Assembly: GCA_948567375.1 (NCBI GenBank)
Contig: OX419760.1
Location: 58,896,911-58,960,910 of the forward strand
Length of the DNA stretch: 64,000 nucleotides
Direction of reading: 5' to 3'
Source: Lunularia cruciata
Lineage: Eukaryota > Streptophyta > Marchantiopsida > Lunulariales > Lunulariaceae
Notes under the pieces: model-generated
The model's input: the letters and a program-made list of their open reading frames with translations, nothing else
What the model was told of the DNA's origin: nothing
Databases searched by the model: none
Part shown: positions 11,054-22,894 of the stretch, one piece after another
Numbering within the stretch: position 1 is the stretch's first letter
Layout of the letters: every line of letters starts with the position of its first letter
Position numbers and translations under genes: made by a program

Positions 11054-11820
11054 TGTAATACCAAGAGCTAGCCATATGATCTAGATGTGAAATTTGGTTT
11101 GGTAACATCTAGAATGATGTTATACATGATGGTCAAAATAGATAAGATAGAAATATCACCAAAAGAGTACTTCTACTTATAGGGCAGAAACCAAAATAGA
11201 CTTAAGAACCTTAGAACCAATAGCTAGACATATGATTTAAAGGTGAGAATTGGTTTGGTAACATCTGGAAGGATGTTACACATGATGGACTAAACAGATC
11301 AGAAAGAGGTATCACCAAAAGGGGACTTCTACTAAAAGAGTAGGAACCGAAATATGCCTGAAATCTTTGAAGGCAATTTTGGAGGCCTAAACGGATGAAT
11401 TAGGCCTCAAAAATGTGCAGATCCCCCCCCCAACAGATGAGTAGCTGGCCTTCCCTCCCCCCTGCTTTGTCTTGTCAAGAGCTTTCCAATGGTACCTTAC
11501 TCACGTGATTCTGAGATTCCTACAGGAAGATTCCCTAAAAGATTCCCTCTTGTTTGACCAACCAGATAGGACCTAGACCAGACATGTCACCCATCCAAGT
11601 AAGTAATCCAGGGTGGAACTTGCTGACATGTCACTTATCTGTGTCCCTAATCCTATGGTGGAGCTTCCTTGGAGGAGATCCCCTTTGTTTATATAATAAA
11701 GAGAAGGTGCTCCCTTGGAGCATCGATTGTTTGAGTGTGCAATCTATGTTTTCTCTCTTCTCTTGTCCTCAAAGTATTATAGTTCCTTACTCACCTTACT
11801 TTCATAACACAACACTTACA
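11054..11820 (+). repeat. LTR-like repeat J1 (solo LTR or fragment)
   Basis: Starts TGTAATACC and matches 17634-18222 (J2), which is a clean solo LTR with a target duplication. It contains a conserved TATATAATAAAG promoter-like box near 11688 and a run of nine C at 11424. It carries an internal tandem duplication of about 156 bp (AGCTAG(C/A)CATATGAT at 11066 and again at 11222) that J2 lacks. The right end is uncertain: ACTTACA at 11820 is the best guess and no target duplication was found. Confidence 0.7.
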
Positions 11821-13198
11821 ATATAGCTTTAGGTTGTAGCTTTGAGTAGTGATGAGTTCCAAGCTTATATACTCCTAACATGAAATGTGAATATATAACC
11901 ATTGCAATGGTTAGAAAATATTAGTTTTATATTTAAAGCCTTAGTCCTTTTTTAAAATTTCAAAATACTGCAATGATATGCAAACATCTCAAGCCACCAT
12001 TATGAGTGTTGAAGGAGATGAATATTTATATATACTCCAACATGATTGAATATATTAAATTGTGTGTTTCTAGTACTCAAGCCAAAAAGAGTACTTTTCC
12101 TTGTGTAATAATCTAGTGTTTATGGAATACAAAGTGTAGCACACTATCTTAAACCAAAATTTGGTCTAAAAGAAAACACCTAACTTATAGCATTTTGGTG
12201 CACATGCACTTGATACTATGGTTGGAAATTTACTAAGATATAAGGAGGAATATCAAAGAAAATAAATAAATCCAATGATCATGAACTTCAATCAATCATC
12301 AATGTCAAGAAACTCAAGGAAGAATAATTGCAAAGTGCATTTCAAATGAAGAGTTAGATTTAGGTAAGCACCTTAATAGACATAGATTTGGATCTTGTAT
12401 TCATACCCCTAGGTGCACCCTAGCATTACAAGAGTAAAAGCATCAATCTTTCATTTTCTTAGATCTTGTGATGATTCTACTTAGCTAATGTTGAGTAGAC
12501 TTAATGACAAGCCTAGGTCAAATCCAATTACAAACCAAAATATGAGCTTTAGGTGACCCATAAAAACATATTAATATCTATGTTAAGCATTTTGAGCAAG
12601 TAAGATCTTGGATAGCATGCTTAGCTTTTATGTTTGGAAAGTTAAGGTAAGCCATAGAGTATGTAAATTTTTCTTAGTATTATTTAAAGAACCTTAAACC
12701 TATCATGTGGATTTTTTATTAAAATAGTTATTAAAATACAACAAGATGTCAAGTGGGTTGCATACAAAGAAGTGCTTCTCTCAATGTGTATGATTGCATT
12801 AGCTTCTCTAAGGAGTATGACTATTATGACCTATATACATCTTACTCTTATCTACAAGAATCTTAGAATGCTCAAGTTAAGTTTAGATCTTGGTTGAGGC
12901 TTATGATTCTTGATGCCAAAAATAGGCCTTGGCATAATTTTTGAAATTATGCCATAGTGTCAATTGCTTGGTTTATAAGGTGCAAAAATGTTATGAGGAC
13001 CAAGAATCAAATTATATATCAAGGTTAACATCATTTATCAAGGAGTTGTTATACCTATCACTAGAATTTCTCAAGCAAAGCTCTTCCAAGATTACTCATA
13101 AGGAAAGGTTTCACTAATATTGATACAAAATATTTAACACTTACATAGAGGCATTTTAGAGTTACAAGTTTCTATGATATTAATAACTATATTGGTGA
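11821..13198. other. AT-rich unassigned DNA
   Basis: About 1.4 kb of AT-rich sequence without an open frame longer than chance and without motifs I recognise. It lies between repeat J1 and the left end of element K, and is probably old transposon DNA. Confidence 0.45.
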
Positions 13199-13788
13199 CT
13201 CTATTATGCAAATATTCTTCTCTATATAACATATCACTATCAATATCATACACTTTAGAAGCACAACTCATATAAGAAGTCACACAAAAAATCCAAAGAG
13301 CCACAATAAATCAGATGATCAAAGTCAGATCTCAAAAGTTCATACTCTCTACCAAGAAGCACTGATTACAACATCCACTCTACCTAAGAGAATTCATGTT
13401 TTACTTGCCAATCTCTATCCACCATAGCCAAGATCTCAAAGTCTCAACATAAAAGAAATGAGCTCTCTAGAGTTGCAATTCAAAGTATACTCCATGGAGT
13501 GGCTTCAAAGCCCAGCCCTAATGGCACATCCAATGGTGCAAATGGTAATTGTAATAAAGAAAACTATGATTTTAATGGCCAAATCGAAAGCCCTAATGTA
13601 GTAGATGACTGCCACCAAGTGGCCCATGAGTAGTTATTGATAAAATTGTGGCTGCCAAGAGCCTTGTTCCATCATCCTAGCAAACTCATTTACGTGCTAC
13701 AAATGTTGTGATAGCTATCATGCACATATACATCACCACATAATATATAACATTATATACCATAGAAACAAAACTCATATCAGAAGTC
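13199..13788 (-). mobile_element. 3' terminal block B2-A2-B1 of family MT element K (left part)
   Basis: Read on the minus strand, this is part of the end of an MT element: part of B1 (13788-13714), A2 (13713-13306) and B2 (13305 to about 13199). Each aligns with 34101-34207, 34208-34657 and 34658-34762 of element D, though strongly diverged. B1 is cut by the insertion of element H (AAGTC duplicated) and resumes at 20248-20276. It independently confirms that the family's 3' end is B-A-B. Confidence 0.8.
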
Positions 13789-14546
13789 TATAACAGACCT
13801 ATGAGAGAAACAAGAGAATGGAAGATCCAAATCAAAATTATATTGGAAATGCTCAAGTGAGAAAAACTCCAAATACCTAGCATGAACTTGGGCTTTAGTA
13901 TTTATTGTAAACAAATATAAGTATCTTGAAAAGCTTCAAAGGAAGCTTCCTTCTAGAAGTATATATAAATATATAATCCATCTATAGATGGATTGTATAT
14001 TTTTGGAGTGCCAATAGGATCCAATCAGTAGTCAACATATGTTATATTCTCTTTTAGTTGACTCATCCATTCCTCAAGCCACTAGAGCACATCTTTGCTC
14101 TTGCTCCAGCAAGGGTGCAAGCTCTTTGAACCTAGCTTCATTGTGCATTAGGGGATTTTGTCTAGCACCAACCACCTCCTCTATAGTGATGAGGTTCCGC
14201 TTAGGTTTTGTCCACCCATCTACATCTTTGTTACTCACTTGTGAGTGTGGTTCTACCCTAGATGCAAGAGTGGTCCATATGACACAACGTCCTTTTTCCT
14301 CAGCTTGTATGCCAAGTTCCTTACTTGGCATACAAGCTGACCTAACTATTAACTTGGTGCAAGTTATCCAATTCTTGGAGTACCTAGAAGCTTCACACCA
14401 AGAGGTTTCCAAGTTACTTTTAGAAAATTCTACCAAGAAGTTTCCTAGATGTATTTCAAATATTTATAGAATTCTTAACTATATTGGGCTTATTTTATTG
14501 ACTCATCAGCCTCTCCTAACTTGTCTACTAACTCTATATTATTATA
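13789..14546 (-). repeat. 3' LTR of element H with a foreign insert
   Basis: The outer parts match the 436-bp 5' LTR (19812-20247), but the segment from about 13975 to 14340 is extra. The insert is bounded on the left by a 20-bp palindrome (13975-13994) and on the right by a perfect hairpin with 17-bp arms (14300-14340). The ends TATAACAGACC and AATATTATTATA are decayed forms of the 5' LTR ends. Confidence 0.8.
13975..14340 (-). other. Palindrome-bounded insert in element H LTR with open frame
   Basis: On the minus strand the insert is open from where the frame enters it (an ORF 14436-14074 runs from LTR into insert). It encodes a hydrophilic, Glu/Arg-rich sequence (EEVVGARQNPLM, FKELAPLLEQEQ). 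I do not recognise the protein. It may be a captured gene or retroelement fragment. Confidence 0.5.
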
Positions 14547-14579
14547 TATTCTCCCACTGCTAGTTGGTGATTTCCTCAT

Positions 14580-16000
14580 TGCCAAGAAATCTTTGAACTC
14601 ATGTATGGCCATTTGTGCATTGTGGAGATGAGAAAGAGACTCCCATATGGCATCATGAAGAGGATATTCTTCCTAGGGGACCTTATATTCAGTGTGTTAG
14701 TGGTGGTTATATTGGGTATCATGATGTGCAAATATACTATCACCTTTGAATTCCTTATGATTGTTGATAGGGATGAGAAGAAGAGGTGGCTAGATACAAA
14801 TGGAAAAGGAAGATGGGTTAGAAAGAAAGTGTTTTAACTTTGAAACATTAAAGATAGGATGGATCTAAATATGACTAGGAAGAGCAAGTTCATAAGCAAC
14901 AAGAAAAATGATTTGAGTAATCTCAAATAGACATATCTAATCTGGAGCAAGTTTATGAACTTGGGTATCAAGCAAGAGAGAAAAGTTGTGGTCAAAAAGC
15001 ATGACCTTATCACCTAGTTGAAAGGTGAGCTCATGATGCTTATCAACACATTGCTTTTTGTTGATTTTAAGCAATAGGAAGATGAGAATTGGCTGGTGGA
15101 AGGATTTAGATAATATGAATAAGAAGGTGGAAGCATGAGGAATGTGAGATGGCGGTTGAGAAAGAAGGGAATCTAGAACAATTGGATCTTGCACAAAATT
15201 AAAGGAAGAAGGGAGAGAACTTGGTGCTTGCTTGCTTGAAATTATTGTAGATAAACTTGGCAGCCACAAGACAAGTATTCAAAGTGGCATGGTGAACTTT
15301 GAAAAATGCATGAATCATATCTTGCAATGTGCAATTTTCACATTTGGTTTGCCCATCAGTTTGAGGATGATAAGCCATAGACAAAGTACACTTGGTGCCA
15401 ATTAGCTTGAATAGCACTTGCAAATTTACCAATGAATCAAGGATCATGGTCAAAGATGAGAAACCCTTGCATTTCATGATGCTTGAAGATCATGGTCAGA
15501 GATGAGACCCCTTGGCATTCTATGATGCTTGAAGATAGTATCAAAGTAAAACTTGGCTAGCATTGGAGCATCCACACTATCCATGGTAGGTGCCAAGTGA
15601 ATTTGTTTGCTGATTTCATCAACAAACACCACACTGGAAGTATGGCCTTGATCTATCTTGGGCAAGGATGTAATGAGGTAAAGACTTACATGTTCTCATT
15701 AGGTAGTTAGAATGGGAAGTGTTTGAAGTAATCCACTTAGTTTTTGGTTGTTGATCTTGTTGCATTGGCAACTTTTACAAGATCAAAAAAATTCTCAAGC
15801 ATCTCAGGCCATGTTTGGCCACCACCATTGACATTAAAAGGTACTCAAATTTTTTTCCACACCCAAGTGTCCAACAATTGGTAAGTCATGGGCCTCTTGA
15901 AGCCGCACAAGTTGGAGATCACCCGTAGTTGAAACATAGATCCAATTCTCACAAAACAAAAGGCTCCCCTTGAATGAAAAAGTGTTGTATTCTTTGTCAT
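14580..16000 (-). pseudogene. Integrase and chromodomain of element H
   Basis: Reading leftwards, integrase zinc-finger remnants lie at about 16000-15750. The core follows: an ORF at 15665-15474 with FVDEISKQIHLAP, then YHPQTDGQT at 15372-15346 followed by Lys (15345-15343) where the catalytic Glu is expected. The C-terminal LTFQLGDKVMLF stretch is near 15020. A chromodomain-like EEYPLHDAIWES lies near 14650. Broken by frameshifts and stops. Confidence 0.75.
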
Positions 16001-16299
16001 GTGCTACAAAATGACTTTCACTAGCTGAAATAATGGATCTTGTTGGAAAGTAGTCTTGGACTTTATGTGTACCTTGAAGTTAGTTGACATCATGACGATT
16101 GTTGCTATCATGGAAGATTCAACAAGAACAAATTAATTTTTTATGATAGTGCATTGGAGATGATATGGAACTTATTGTATTTTTACTCAAGCTTGATGTC
16201 AAACAACTATAGTTCTTCCTCCCATTGATGATGTCAAATCTTCATGTGCTCCAAATGTAAGGTTTGTGATCGCTTTGCATGGTCAATTGCTCTCTAGAA

Positions 16300-17633
16300 G
16301 ATAACATCTCCAGACCATTGTGATCTATACCATTGCCAATTGTTCTTGATCTTGAGTAGCATAATTTCTTTCTATTGTGTTAAGTTGGTGAGACACAAAG
16401 GCAATGAGATGCAATTCATCTAGAAATTCATATTGCAATATATCTCCAATGGTAAAGTTAGAAGCATCAAAATCAACCACATAAGGTAGTTGAAGATCAA
16501 TACGCTTCATTTTCTTGAATGCTTCTTCATGCTTGGTGGTTCATGCAAAGCTTAAAATCTTCCTCAAGAGATCAATCAATGGTGTGGCCATATGAGGGTA
16601 ATAGAGGATGAACCATCAACAAAAACTTGCTAATCCATTGAATACCTAAAGGTCCATGGGATCCTTAGGAATAGGCAAATCAATGATAGCCTAGATTTTA
16701 TCCTCTACCATCTTGATTCTCTTGGATGAGACTTTATGATCCAAGAAGATAACGTCCTTTTGCCAAAAGGAACATCTTGACTACTTGTAGTAGAAATTCC
16801 ATTTGCATAGTCATCTTAAGACTTACCATTCATGATTAATGTTCTACCTTCATCTTATTATTGATTAAAATATCATAAAAGAACACAATTACACATCAGT
16901 CCAATAGCACTTTCAATACCCAATGCATTTGATATATGAAAACTATCAAAGCATTAATGAGCCCAAAAAGGTAAAACTCTCCATTCAAAATACCTATACC
17001 TTGTGCAAAAGCTAGACTTTTGCACATACTTCCTATCAATGGGAATTTATCAATAGTTGTTTTTTGAAGTTACAACTTTGAGAAATATTGTGCTCCACTT
17101 AATTGATCCAACAAGTCATCCATTCAAGGCAAGAGATATGTATTCTTTCATGGCTTTTTATTATATCTATGGTGGTCAATACAAAATTGAGATCCTCCAT
17201 CTTTCTTTTGTAGGAAAGAGTATTAGCACTCCCCAAGGAGATGTCTTATGTTGTTTGAAATCCTTCTCCAACAACATTGTTTGAAGTTCTCTAATTTCTT
17301 TGGTGAGAGCTGATGGATTGGTCTACTCATTGGAGTACTATCTAGGAATAGCTTGATCTTGAAAATTATACTATAATTAAAGGCTAATCCCTTTGGAAGA
17401 TCATCCAAAAACATATATGCAAACTCATGAACTATTTGATCAACCATTGGCTTCTAATCCTCATCAAAGTCCTCTTACACAATAGGTTTGATTTGCATCA
17501 CAAAATCAAGAATATCTTCCTCCAAAGCTTGCTCTATAGCTACTATATTGACAAACTTCTCATCTTGGAATTGACTATTCTTAAGTGTCTTACTTAGAGG
17601 TTCCAAATAATCTAATCAATAATTCTTACCTTG
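16300..17633 (-). pseudogene. RT and RNase H of element H
   Basis: Minus-strand fragments match element A: SRPIHQLSPKKLENF near 17300, later RT blocks between 17250 and 16650, and an RNase H piece at 16510-16325 (PYVVDFDASNFTIGDILQ, containing the first catalytic Asp). Many stops. The gag-side portion is separated from this by the solo LTR J2. Confidence 0.75.
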
Positions 17634-18222
17634 TGTAATACCAATAGCTAAACATATTATCTAAAGGTGAATTGGCTTGGTAACATTTAGAAATGCTATT
17701 ATGTATGATGCACTAAGTAGATCAAGTATAGATATCACCAAAAGAGGACATCTACTAATGAGTTGGAGCTGAAAAGAGTCTAAAAACTTCAAAGCCAACT
17801 TTGGAGGCCTAAATTGTTAAATTAGGCCTTGAAAATATGCAAATTTTTCCTTTATGGATGAAAAGGTTGGCCTTTCTTCTCTCTCTTATTTGTCTTGTTG
17901 AGAATTTTCTAATGGTACCTCACCATGTAATCTTGAAATTCCTACAAGAAGATTCTCTAAATATTCCTTCTAGTCAAATATTGTTTGACCAGCCAGATAT
18001 GACCAAAACCAACATGCAACTATTCTAAGGATAGAGCTCACCGACATATCACAAATCCATGTATTTGATCCAAGGGCAGAGCTTCCTTTGAGAGAATCCT
18101 CATTGCTCATCCTCATTATATAATAAAGACAAGGTGCTCCTTTGGGGCATCATAGTATTGAGTGTAAAATTTTTAGTTTCTTCTCTTGTGTTTGTAAGGT
18201 CTACTATCCTCGGAAGATTACA
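17634..18222 (+). mobile_element. Solo LTR J2 inserted in element H
   Basis: 589 bp, TGTAATACC...AAGATTACA, flanked by target duplication CCTTG (17629-17633 and 18223-18227). The host sequence on both sides joins exactly as in element A (7300-7330). It carries the box TATATAATAAAG near 18117. It is related to repeat J1. No internal region remains, so it arose by LTR-LTR recombination. The superfamily is not determinable from the LTR alone. Confidence 0.9.
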
Positions 18223-18227
18223 CCTTG

Positions 18228-19780
18228 GTGTTGTACTTGAATTTATCATTGGACCCAATGAAATTGAATCTTATAACATTCAAGCCAAGGAAGACCTAGA
18301 ATGTTATCTTAGTGTAATCTATACATCTATACATCTTAGTGTAATCTACACATCTCAAAATACTCCTTCACAATCTTAAATGCAATAAGTTGTGAGGTTT
18401 GGAATGAAATATTGTTTTCTACCATCTACCATCATCAATTTGCTTGTTAGTATTAGTTTTATAAGAATACTTAAATATTTTACTAATTACATAGACATGC
18501 AATTCTCATTTCTTTCAAAACCAACCAAAATTCCAAACCACAATAAAATATCATACCTTGCAAGTAAAGCAAACTTGCTAGGTCTAGTCTTTGATCCTAT
18601 TGGAACTATTCAAGCTCTAAATAAGTTGCTTTATATCTCATATTGTGATGTTTTTTTCCCTCAATCATCATGCTCCACAAACTCCATTTGAGCAATTGGT
18701 TGGGGTTGTCCATCTTGGAATGGTCATTCAACAATACAATGTCTAATTTGGCAACAATAAAAACAACTACCATTTTGTCAAAATTGCTCTTGATATAGCA
18801 TACTAAGTGGTCTTTTTGGATGGCATCAATCTCCATTAGTGCTGGCTCATCCATCCATCCATCTATGGTGTGTTTGTAACTTTTGTGAAGGTCTTTCTCA
18901 AGACCAAGTTGTGGCAACAAAGAAATGAAAGCACTCAACCAATTGCATGGCTTCTTCCAAATGTTTGGGCTCCCACATAGTTACTTCTAATTAATTCTAT
19001 GCTTTCAAGCTCCTCACAAATTGATCTTGAGCTTTACCTTCTAGCATCTTTAGAATTTGCATTATGGTGTTTTGGAATTGAGTGATATGACTCCTCAAAA
19101 AACCAATCTGCTTCATTTCTACCAAAACTATCTGATATAGCTTGTGCAACATTCACTACTTGACATCTCTCAATCATTGCTCTATTGAATTCCTCTTGTG
19201 TCAAGATTGGAACCACAAACTACCTTGAGCTTGCTCTACCCAAAATCTCAACCATAGTTTTATTACTCCATCTAATTGACTTCAAGTTAAGAGAATCCTA
19301 TCTCTATTCATCTTGAAGATTTGTAGCTTCAAGCTACTATTTATGACAAAACACAAAATTCTCTATTACACTTGGTAGATTCCTACCTTCAAATACCTTT
19401 GGCTTTAGAAATTAAATTTTCTATTTTTTCTTCTCCTTTTCAAAACACTACTCTCTCTATGTGTATTGATGATCTCTCTTTTCCAACAATCAAGTAAGGT
19501 CTTCAATTTGTTGTCGCAGAGCAATGATAAGTTTAGGCATTGTTGCCATGACTATTGCTCTACCAAAATACCTACTTGCAATTATCTAAGTTAATACATA
19601 GATGCAAAATGTCCACCATTTTGCTAAGTTATAATTTCAAAGATCAAGGTTCATTGGACATGGTGATCATGTCAAAAAAATTCTACATAAAGCATGATAT
19701 GATGAATTATGAAATGATGCTTTGGCATGGACACAAAAATCCTATTAGTTTGGGGGAAATAGATTTTGTGGTCCATGGAT
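18228..19780 (-). pseudogene. gag and protease remnants of element H
   Basis: Minus-strand pieces resembling element A gag: an ORF at 19216-19034, and an ORF at 18938-18606 with PALMEIDAI and a decayed zinc-knuckle region. Protease-linker sequence follows down to the J2 insertion. The frame is lost repeatedly. Confidence 0.65.
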
Positions 19781-19811
19781 TCAGTCCATTACTTTCTTGC
19801 TTTGATACCAA

Positions 19812-20247
19812 TGTAAAAGACCAAAGAGAGAAATAGGAGAATGGAAGATTAGAATGGAAATCATATTGGAAATGCTCAAGTGAGGTAAACTCCAAATGCC
19901 TAGCATGAGCTTGGGCTTTGGTATTTACAGTGAAGTAATACAAGGCTATTGAGAAGTTTCCTTCTCAAAGCAACCTTTTTAAAGTGCAAGGTAGCTACTC
20001 AAGAAATTCCCAAAGAAGCTTCCTTCTAGAAATTATCTACTTTGCATACAAGCTAAGTTAGCTATTAACTTGGTGTGCAAGTTACCTAACCATTGGAAGG
20101 TATCTAGAAGCTCTCACCAAGAAGCTTCCTATGTGCTTCTAGAACATTCTATAGAGAAGTTTTCTAAATGCATATAGAACATTCTTAGAATTTATAATTA
20201 TATTTGGCTTATTTTACTAACTTTTTTGGTAACTCCACATTATTACA
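19812..20247 (-). repeat. 5' LTR of element H
   Basis: 436 bp; on the minus strand it starts TGTAATAATGTGGAG and ends GGTCTTTTACA. TTCTAGAA and GAAGCTTCCTTCTAGAA modules near 20010-20030 repeat the heat-shock-like pattern of the family. The primer site adjoins at 19811-19796. Confidence 0.9.
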
Positions 20248-20300
20248 AAGTCACGTCTAAACTCCAAAATACCATAATTATCTCCCTAGCTGGCGTTTAG
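20248..20300 (-). repeat. Rest of B1 and purine tract of family MT element K
   Basis: Reads on the minus strand as GCTAGGGAGATAATTATGGTATTTTGG, the counterpart of GCTAGGGGGGCAATTGTGGCACTTTAC at 34087-34113. It is followed by the duplicated GACTT where element H inserted. It connects K's coding end to its terminal repeats. Confidence 0.75.
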
Positions 20301-20952
20301 AGCATTCTAACTCTAAATAACCATCTACTCCAAGTATGTGATATACCCTATGGTGGGAAAAGATCAAGAGGCCAAGTGCTATCAAGCCCCATTGTTAGTC
20401 ATATATCTACAATCTATACCTTATAAGAAGTGAAATCACTAAGGTTTCAAGTACATCAAGGACACAGCCAATGCTTTTGAGGAATCATTATGAGAAGAGA
20501 AGTCAAACATATCACATGGCATTCTCTCAAATAGCTATCACACACCAAGATAATTGTAGCTCCACAAGTAGAGCCACATAACATACATTGAAAGCCAACA
20601 CATACAACTGCCATGCTTGGGTCCATTGTACCATCAATGTTTAGGAGGTGGCATGGCATAAAATTGTACACCTAATCCTCCCAAATAATATCATCACTTA
20701 TTTCCAACATAAGGAATTAAGAAGATAGTGTGGCTCTCAAGATGGTGTGGCTTGTAGTCACATCAAGAATCATTAGTACAATTCACTATATATACACATA
20801 ATCATTCAAATGAAACCAATAGATCAAGGGTTTGTAACCTCCACCTCAAATAATGTAAGGTATTTGTATGCTAAGCAATTGGTAAGTTCTCAAAGGCCAT
20901 GGGCATCATTTTATGAATGATCTTTACCAATTGAGAACATGTGCTCATCTAT
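20301..20952 (-). pseudogene. Integrase C-terminus and PHD-like finger of family MT element K
   Basis: Aligns on the minus strand with 33411-34080 of element D. It keeps CMLCG, a VCDSY segment and a WLCP end around 20671-20456. As in D, the fourth zinc ligand of a PHD finger is Tyr (TAT). Unlike D, there is no stop before the WLCP pair, showing that the finger is part of the family's polyprotein. The reading frame is interrupted upstream, and the sequence stops at the insertion of element G. Confidence 0.75.
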
Positions 20953-22050
20953 TATAATAATATGGATTTAGCAAATTAGTTAGTAGTCTAAGTTAAATAT
21001 AGCAAAAGGAAGTAGAACTAGCCTAAGAATGTGCTAGAAGCATCAAGAAAGCTTGTGGATAGAACATTTTAGAAGTACCCAAGAAGCTTCTAGGAATTTT
21101 CCAAGGGTAGAGTAACTTGTATGCCAAGCTGATAGCCAACTTAACTTGTATGCTAAGTAAACAACAAGCTTGGCTTGCACTCCAAGTAAGGTGGCTCCTA
21201 GAAGGAACCTTCCTTGGGAACTCCTTGGCAATCTTATACCAAGTTTATCTATTAATACCCAAGCCAAGCTCAAGCTAAGCATTTGGAGTTTTCTTCACTT
21301 GAGAGTACCAATATGATACTCTACTTTGGTCATCCATTCTCCTATTTCTCTCTTTGATTTTTTATATTGGTATTAGAGCAAGAATAATATGGACTACCAA
21401 ATCCATTCCTTCAAACCATTGGGATTTTAGTGTCTATGTACTATCAAAGCATCATTTCATGCAATTCATCATTTTATGTTCTGGGCAAATTTTTTCAAAC
21501 ATAATCACTTTATCCAATGAACAATTGTTACTTCAAATTAAAACTTACAAGGAATGGTGGATGTGTTGCATCTACATGTTAACTTAAATAATTACAAGTA
21601 GAAAGTTTGATAGAGTAGTAAATCATGGCAGCAATGCTTGAAGTTGTGATTGCTCTATAGTAGCAAATTTAGCACCTAACTTAATTCTTGGAAGAGAGAG
21701 ATCATCAACAACAAGGGCATGTAGAGAGAGAGAAGTATTTCAAGAAGAGAAAGCCAATTTGATTTTTGAAGCCAAAGGTATTTGAAGGTAAGAATCTCAC
21801 AGGTAGGTACAATACAATTTGAAGGTAAGGGTTAATATTGGAGAATTTTGTGTTTAATTGCAAATATTATTTTGAAGCTACAAATCTTCATGATGAACAT
21901 GAATAGATTCTCTTGGTGTCTTCTAGGAAAAATAGGTACTAAGAGCATTGGGAAAATTAGTGCTACAAGATATGTATTATGGTAATAGGTTATAGGTAAA
22001 TTATTGGAGGACTTCAATTGTAGGATTCTCTCTACAAAAAAAATGGAGAA
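20953..22050 (+). mobile_element. 5' fragment of chromovirus-type element G
   Basis: LTR at about 20953-21366, primer site TTGGTATTAGAGCAAG at 21367, then about 0.7 kb of decayed leader and gag matching element A (for example ENFVFNCKYYFEATNLH around 21840-21895). The 5' LTR joins element K sequence cleanly at 20952. The rest of G is missing: the LTR of element C begins at 22051, and past C's far end lies K, not G. Confidence 0.75.
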
Positions 22051-22747
22051 TGTGCTATGGGCCGGCCTATCTCTCACTCAAGATGAACCTCTGATGGCTA
22101 TTATGGTAGCACATCATGAACAAAGGAGGCAAGGAACTCCAACTCCATCATACTCCTCCAAGGCTAACACTCCAAGACTTAAGACATTGCTCACTAAAGA
22201 ACTCAATAAGTGAGAGATAGTTGCAAATGAAAGGATGATGAGTACCTCATCACCCCTAGTTTATATGCTTGTGAAATAGTTACGCACTAACGTTACTATT
22301 TACTAAAGTTACTCAAGTTACAAGGCTAAAAGTCAAGTAAAGTCAAAAAGTATAAAGGAATATCCATCCATATGGGCATATTCCACTAAGCATATGATTT
22401 TATCTTGACCCAACCACTAAGTCAAAGATTCCTTCACATGGTCTATCCTCTAACTATAGAAGAATCCAAAACAAAAAGATTTGCGGGCCCAAGAGTTCTC
22501 AACTCTTTTCTCAAAGATAAACACCTAGGAATAATACCAAGTCAACATAATAGAATCCAAAATAATGGTGCTCATCTTTTCCACTTCCTCTAAAATAATG
22601 TCCCCTCTATCTTAATTATGACTAACTTTAGCTAATCATGACTAATAAAGAACCATCCTTTATCTTTATATAAATAATATCTCTCAAGTACTTATTATAC
22701 CAAGCTAAATATCATAATACCACACACATGCACAAATGGGTGTTACA
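22051..22747 (-). repeat. 3' LTR of element C
   Basis: 697 bp, matching 59372-60065 along its length. On the plus strand it runs from TGTGCTATGGGCCGGCC to GGGTGTTACA. The inner edge is followed by the purine tract, which fixes its identity as the 3' LTR. Confidence 0.88.
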
Positions 22748-22894
22748 TTTACCCCCGGACTAAGTTTTCACTTTGTTCTCAAAGTGAAGGTCTCTCTACC
22801 TTCTATGATACATCTTCAACTTATCATGGTTAGTCTTATCAAAGTGTCTTCCTCCCAACTCCTTGAGATCATAGGTGTTATTGCCCCACACCTT
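22748..22894 (-). pseudogene. Integrase C-terminal end of element C
   Basis: On the minus strand it encodes VWGNNTYDLKELGGRHFDK...KLKMYHRR and a stop, the usual tail of Athila/Tat integrases, ending shortly before the purine tract. It was joined to 25035-24784 before the solo LTR inserted; the two halves share the duplicated AAGGTG/CACCTT. Confidence 0.75.

Larger units (their letters stand above)
13789..20247 (-). mobile_element. Complete chromovirus-type Ty3/Gypsy element H, reverse strand
   Basis: Bounded by LTRs at 19812-20247 (5') and 13789-14546 (3') and flanked by target duplication AAGTC (13784-13788 and 20248-20252). Primer site TTGGTATCAAAGCAAG reads leftwards from 19811, and a purine tract lies at 14547-14565. 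Internal fragments match elements A and B in order. It is interrupted by solo LTR J2 (17634-18222), and its 3' LTR has an extra segment of about 0.36 kb. It inserted into B1 of MT element K. Confidence 0.9.

Noticed and set aside
11821..13198. A host gene in the AT-rich gap
   Set aside because: No open frame above chance, no splice-consistent exon pattern, and no recognisable domain.
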